From Sphingobacteriales bacterium 16-39-50 (GTDB lineage: Bacteria; Bacteroidota; Bacteroidia; Sphingobacteriales; Sphingobacteriaceae), in NCBI GenBank assembly GCA_002257025.1, contig NCHA01000010.1, forward strand, positions 1 to 64,000: DNA of 64,000 bases, read 5' to 3'. The notes under the pieces are model-generated. The model worked only from the letters and a program-made list of their open reading frames with translations, was not told the DNA's origin and did no database searches. Shown piece after piece: positions 62,489 to 64,000 of this stretch. The stretch's first letter is position 1. Each line of letters opens with the position of its first letter. The position numbers were made by a program, and so were the translations under genes.

Positions 62489-63832
62489 CTAAACCTTCGG
62501 TACCTGCCAGCCATTATAGTAACGTGCTTTCATCAATTGATTGGCGTCAGAATCTGTAAATTCATTTTTTGCAGCATTCCAATATACTTTCTTGCCAGTT
62601 TTAAAGGCAATATTCCCCATTTGTGCATTGATTGCTGCAATACTTCCAGTTTGAATTCCGCATTTTAAGCGCGTGACATCATTATTTGTAATGGCATCAA
62701 CAAAATTAATGGCATGTGCTTCATGTGCATTCCGTTCAGGTTTGCGATGTGCTACTTCCTCAACCTTATTAACCCGTTGGCCATCCTTGTTTTCCGTTTC
62801 AGGAATTACTTTCCAGCCGCCACGGTTGACTACCAGGGTGGCGTTATTTCCGATGAATGCAATACCTTCGGTTGAACCGTAGTTGCCTCCATCTATGCCT
62901 GTAGCATGTTCCCAGAGCATATTAAATCCATCATACTCATAAACTGTTTGAAGTGTATCAGGTGTTTCAGAAGCATCATCAGGATAAGCAAATTTTCCAC
63001 CAGAAGCCATGACAGATTTCGGAGCCTGAACTCCCATTGCAAATAGGGCAATATCAATTTCATGTACACCCCAATCGGTCATTAAGCCACCGGCATAATC
63101 CCAAAACCATCTGAAATTAAAGTGAAAGCGGTTCTGATTAAAATCGCGTTTTGGCGCGGGACCTAACCACATCGTATAATCAACGCCTGCCGGTGCCTGA
63201 CTGTTAGGCAATTTAGGAACAGGTTTCATCCAGCCCTGGTATGCCCAGCATTTCACCAGCCTGATCTGGCCAAGTTTCCCTGATTTTACATAATCAATGG
63301 CTTCGGCATATTGAGACCCTGAACGCTGCCATTGTCCCACCTGTACTATTTTGCCATATCGCTGCTGCGCTTTCACCATGATCTGACATTCTTCAATAGT
63401 ATTGGCTATCGGTTTTTCAACGTACACGTGTTTGCCGGCTGAAACAGCATCGACCATGTTCAGGCAATGCCAGTGATCCGGGGTGCCGATGATGACTACA
63501 TCAATGGTGGGGTCTTCCAATAATTTGCGATAATCCCTGTATTGCTTTGGTCGTTTGCCGCGAAGCTTAAATACATCTTCTGTACGCTGGTCGAGCACGC
63601 TTTGATCTACATCTGCCAGAGCTATGCAATTCACCTGCGGGAGTTTCAGGTGTGCATTCATGTTCGACCAGCCCATACCCTTGCAGCCGATAAGCCCGAA
63701 ATTGATCTGATCGGATGGTTTAACAGTTCTGGTAAAGAGGCCGAAATCTGAAGCGCTCAGGATCTGTGGCATGCTGATTCCGGCTCCAAGGAGCATGGTA
63801 TTTTGAATGAATTTTCTTCTGGAATTATACAT
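62489..63832 (-). CDS. Exported Gfo/Idh/MocA-family oxidoreductase
   Basis: A 447-residue dehydrogenase-like protein with a twin-arginine-type leader (SRRKFIQNTMLLGAGISMPQILSA, RR at 5-6). The Rossmann segment INFGLIGCKGMGWSNMNAH, then DVVIIGTPDHWHCLNMVDAVSAGKHVYVEKPIANTIEECQ with the EKP catalytic block, fits the family. The C-terminal half carries a glycan-binding fold with WFWDYAGGLMTDWGVHEIDIALFAMG, a form frequent in secreted Bacteroidota glycan enzymes. The substrate is probably a sugar or glycoside. Its promoter region extends into the last 168 bases. Confidence 0.93.
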   Translation of the reverse strand: MYNSRRKFIQNTMLLGAGISMPQILSASDFGLFTRTVKPSDQINFGLIGCKGMGWSNMNAHLKLPQVNCIALADVDQSVLDQRTEDVFKLRGKRPKQYRDYRKLLEDPTIDVVIIGTPDHWHCLNMVDAVSAGKHVYVEKPIANTIEECQIMVKAQQRYGKIVQVGQWQRSGSQYAEAIDYVKSGKLGQIRLVKCWAYQGWMKPVPKLPNSQAPAGVDYTMWLGPAPKRDFNQNRFHFNFRWFWDYAGGLMTDWGVHEIDIALFAMGVQAPKSVMASGGKFAYPDDASETPDTLQTVYEYDGFNMLWEHATGIDGGNYGSTEGIAFIGNNATLVVNRGGWKVIPETENKDGQRVNKVEEVAHRKPERNAHEAHAINFVDAITNNDVTRLKCGIQTGSIAAINAQMGNIAFKTGKKVYWNAAKNEFTDSDANQLMKARYYNGWQVPKV

Positions 63833-64000
63833 AGCTGGTTTTTTGCTGTCTTGTTAATTGCTTTTGAATAATTTCTCTAATCGCCTGATGACTAAAGCTA
63901 TAAAAAACCAGTAAGAAATATGCTGATTTTGAATAAATTATGAAAGGGTTGTTTGAAATGTTCTGCCGGCAATATTCTGAGAAAGCTTAGGATGGTGTTC

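Noticed and set aside
1..64000. tRNA, rRNA, tmRNA or CRISPR arrays
   Set aside because: No T-loop GGTTCGAATCC-like sequence with a matching acceptor stem, no rRNA blocks, and no regularly spaced direct repeats were seen by eye on either strand; a dedicated RNA search could still find a missed small RNA.

Overview
The window reads as chromosome of a Bacteroidota bacterium, most likely in the Sphingobacteriaceae (Pedobacter/Mucilaginibacter-like). The grounds are moderate-to-low GC, promoters of the TAnnTTTG type, a type IX secretion type-B sorting tail, a DUF4295-L33-L28 ribosomal block next to ftsY, the ftsX-DUF3098-uppP-truB-ribF order, the parA-parB-DUF5683-dapB-lepB order, and a BshC bacillithiol enzyme. 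Almost all genes are housekeeping genes. No rRNA, tRNA, CRISPR array, prophage or complete insertion sequence was recognised.

Layout. 0-16.8 kb: tamB, tsaD, a 56-residue membrane protein, an acetyl-xylan-esterase-like enzyme, recA, nth, an ECF sigma factor, uvrA, a 0.7 kb repeat-rich gap, an SGNH hydrolase and an MFS exporter. 17.0-26.1 kb: a sulfur assimilation locus made of an Rrf2 regulator, a leader peptide plus terminator, sulfite reductase, SUMT, a siroheme synthase-TauE fusion, metZ, cysH, cysD and cysN. 26.1-33.7 kb: OsmC, YceI, a sugar isomerase-like protein, a DUF2157 protein and the ribF/truB/uppP/DUF3098/ftsX operon. 33.8-45.7 kb: leuS with an inserted nuclease domain, an outer-membrane beta-barrel receptor, a cobalamin-binding protein, an FMN reductase and the parAB/dapB/lepB block. 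45.7-64 kb: a nested palindrome element, an outer-surface protein, an Ldh-family dehydrogenase, bshC, rimO, ftsY, DUF4295/rpmG/rpmB, acs, surE, lpxB, a type IX cargo protein, DUF2911 and cupin proteins and a Gfo/Idh/MocA oxidoreductase.

How the genes work together. In the sulfur locus, CysDN makes APS, the Fe-S type CysH reduces it to sulfite, the siroheme-dependent reductase makes sulfide (siroheme from SUMT and the CysG-like domain), and MetZ fixes sulfide into homocysteine. The Rrf2 regulator and the Cys-codon leader are plausible control layers. BshC (bacillithiol) also consumes cysteine.

Two observations stand out. First, leuS carries an in-frame, about 159-codon insertion encoding an apparently intact DUF559 (PD-(D/E)XK-like) nuclease domain, bounded by terminal inverted repeats that are themselves hairpins; it sits at the start of the LeuRS editing domain and looks like a selfish element living inside an essential gene without an intein. 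Second, between the Rrf2 gene and sulfite reductase there is a nearly leaderless 24-codon ORF with tandem Cys codons followed by a strong intrinsic terminator 8 bases before the sulfite reductase start, which looks like a cysteine-responsive attenuator. Several palindromic repeat elements in the gaps, including a nested three-hairpin cruciform at 45.95-46.09 kb, also deserve a look.
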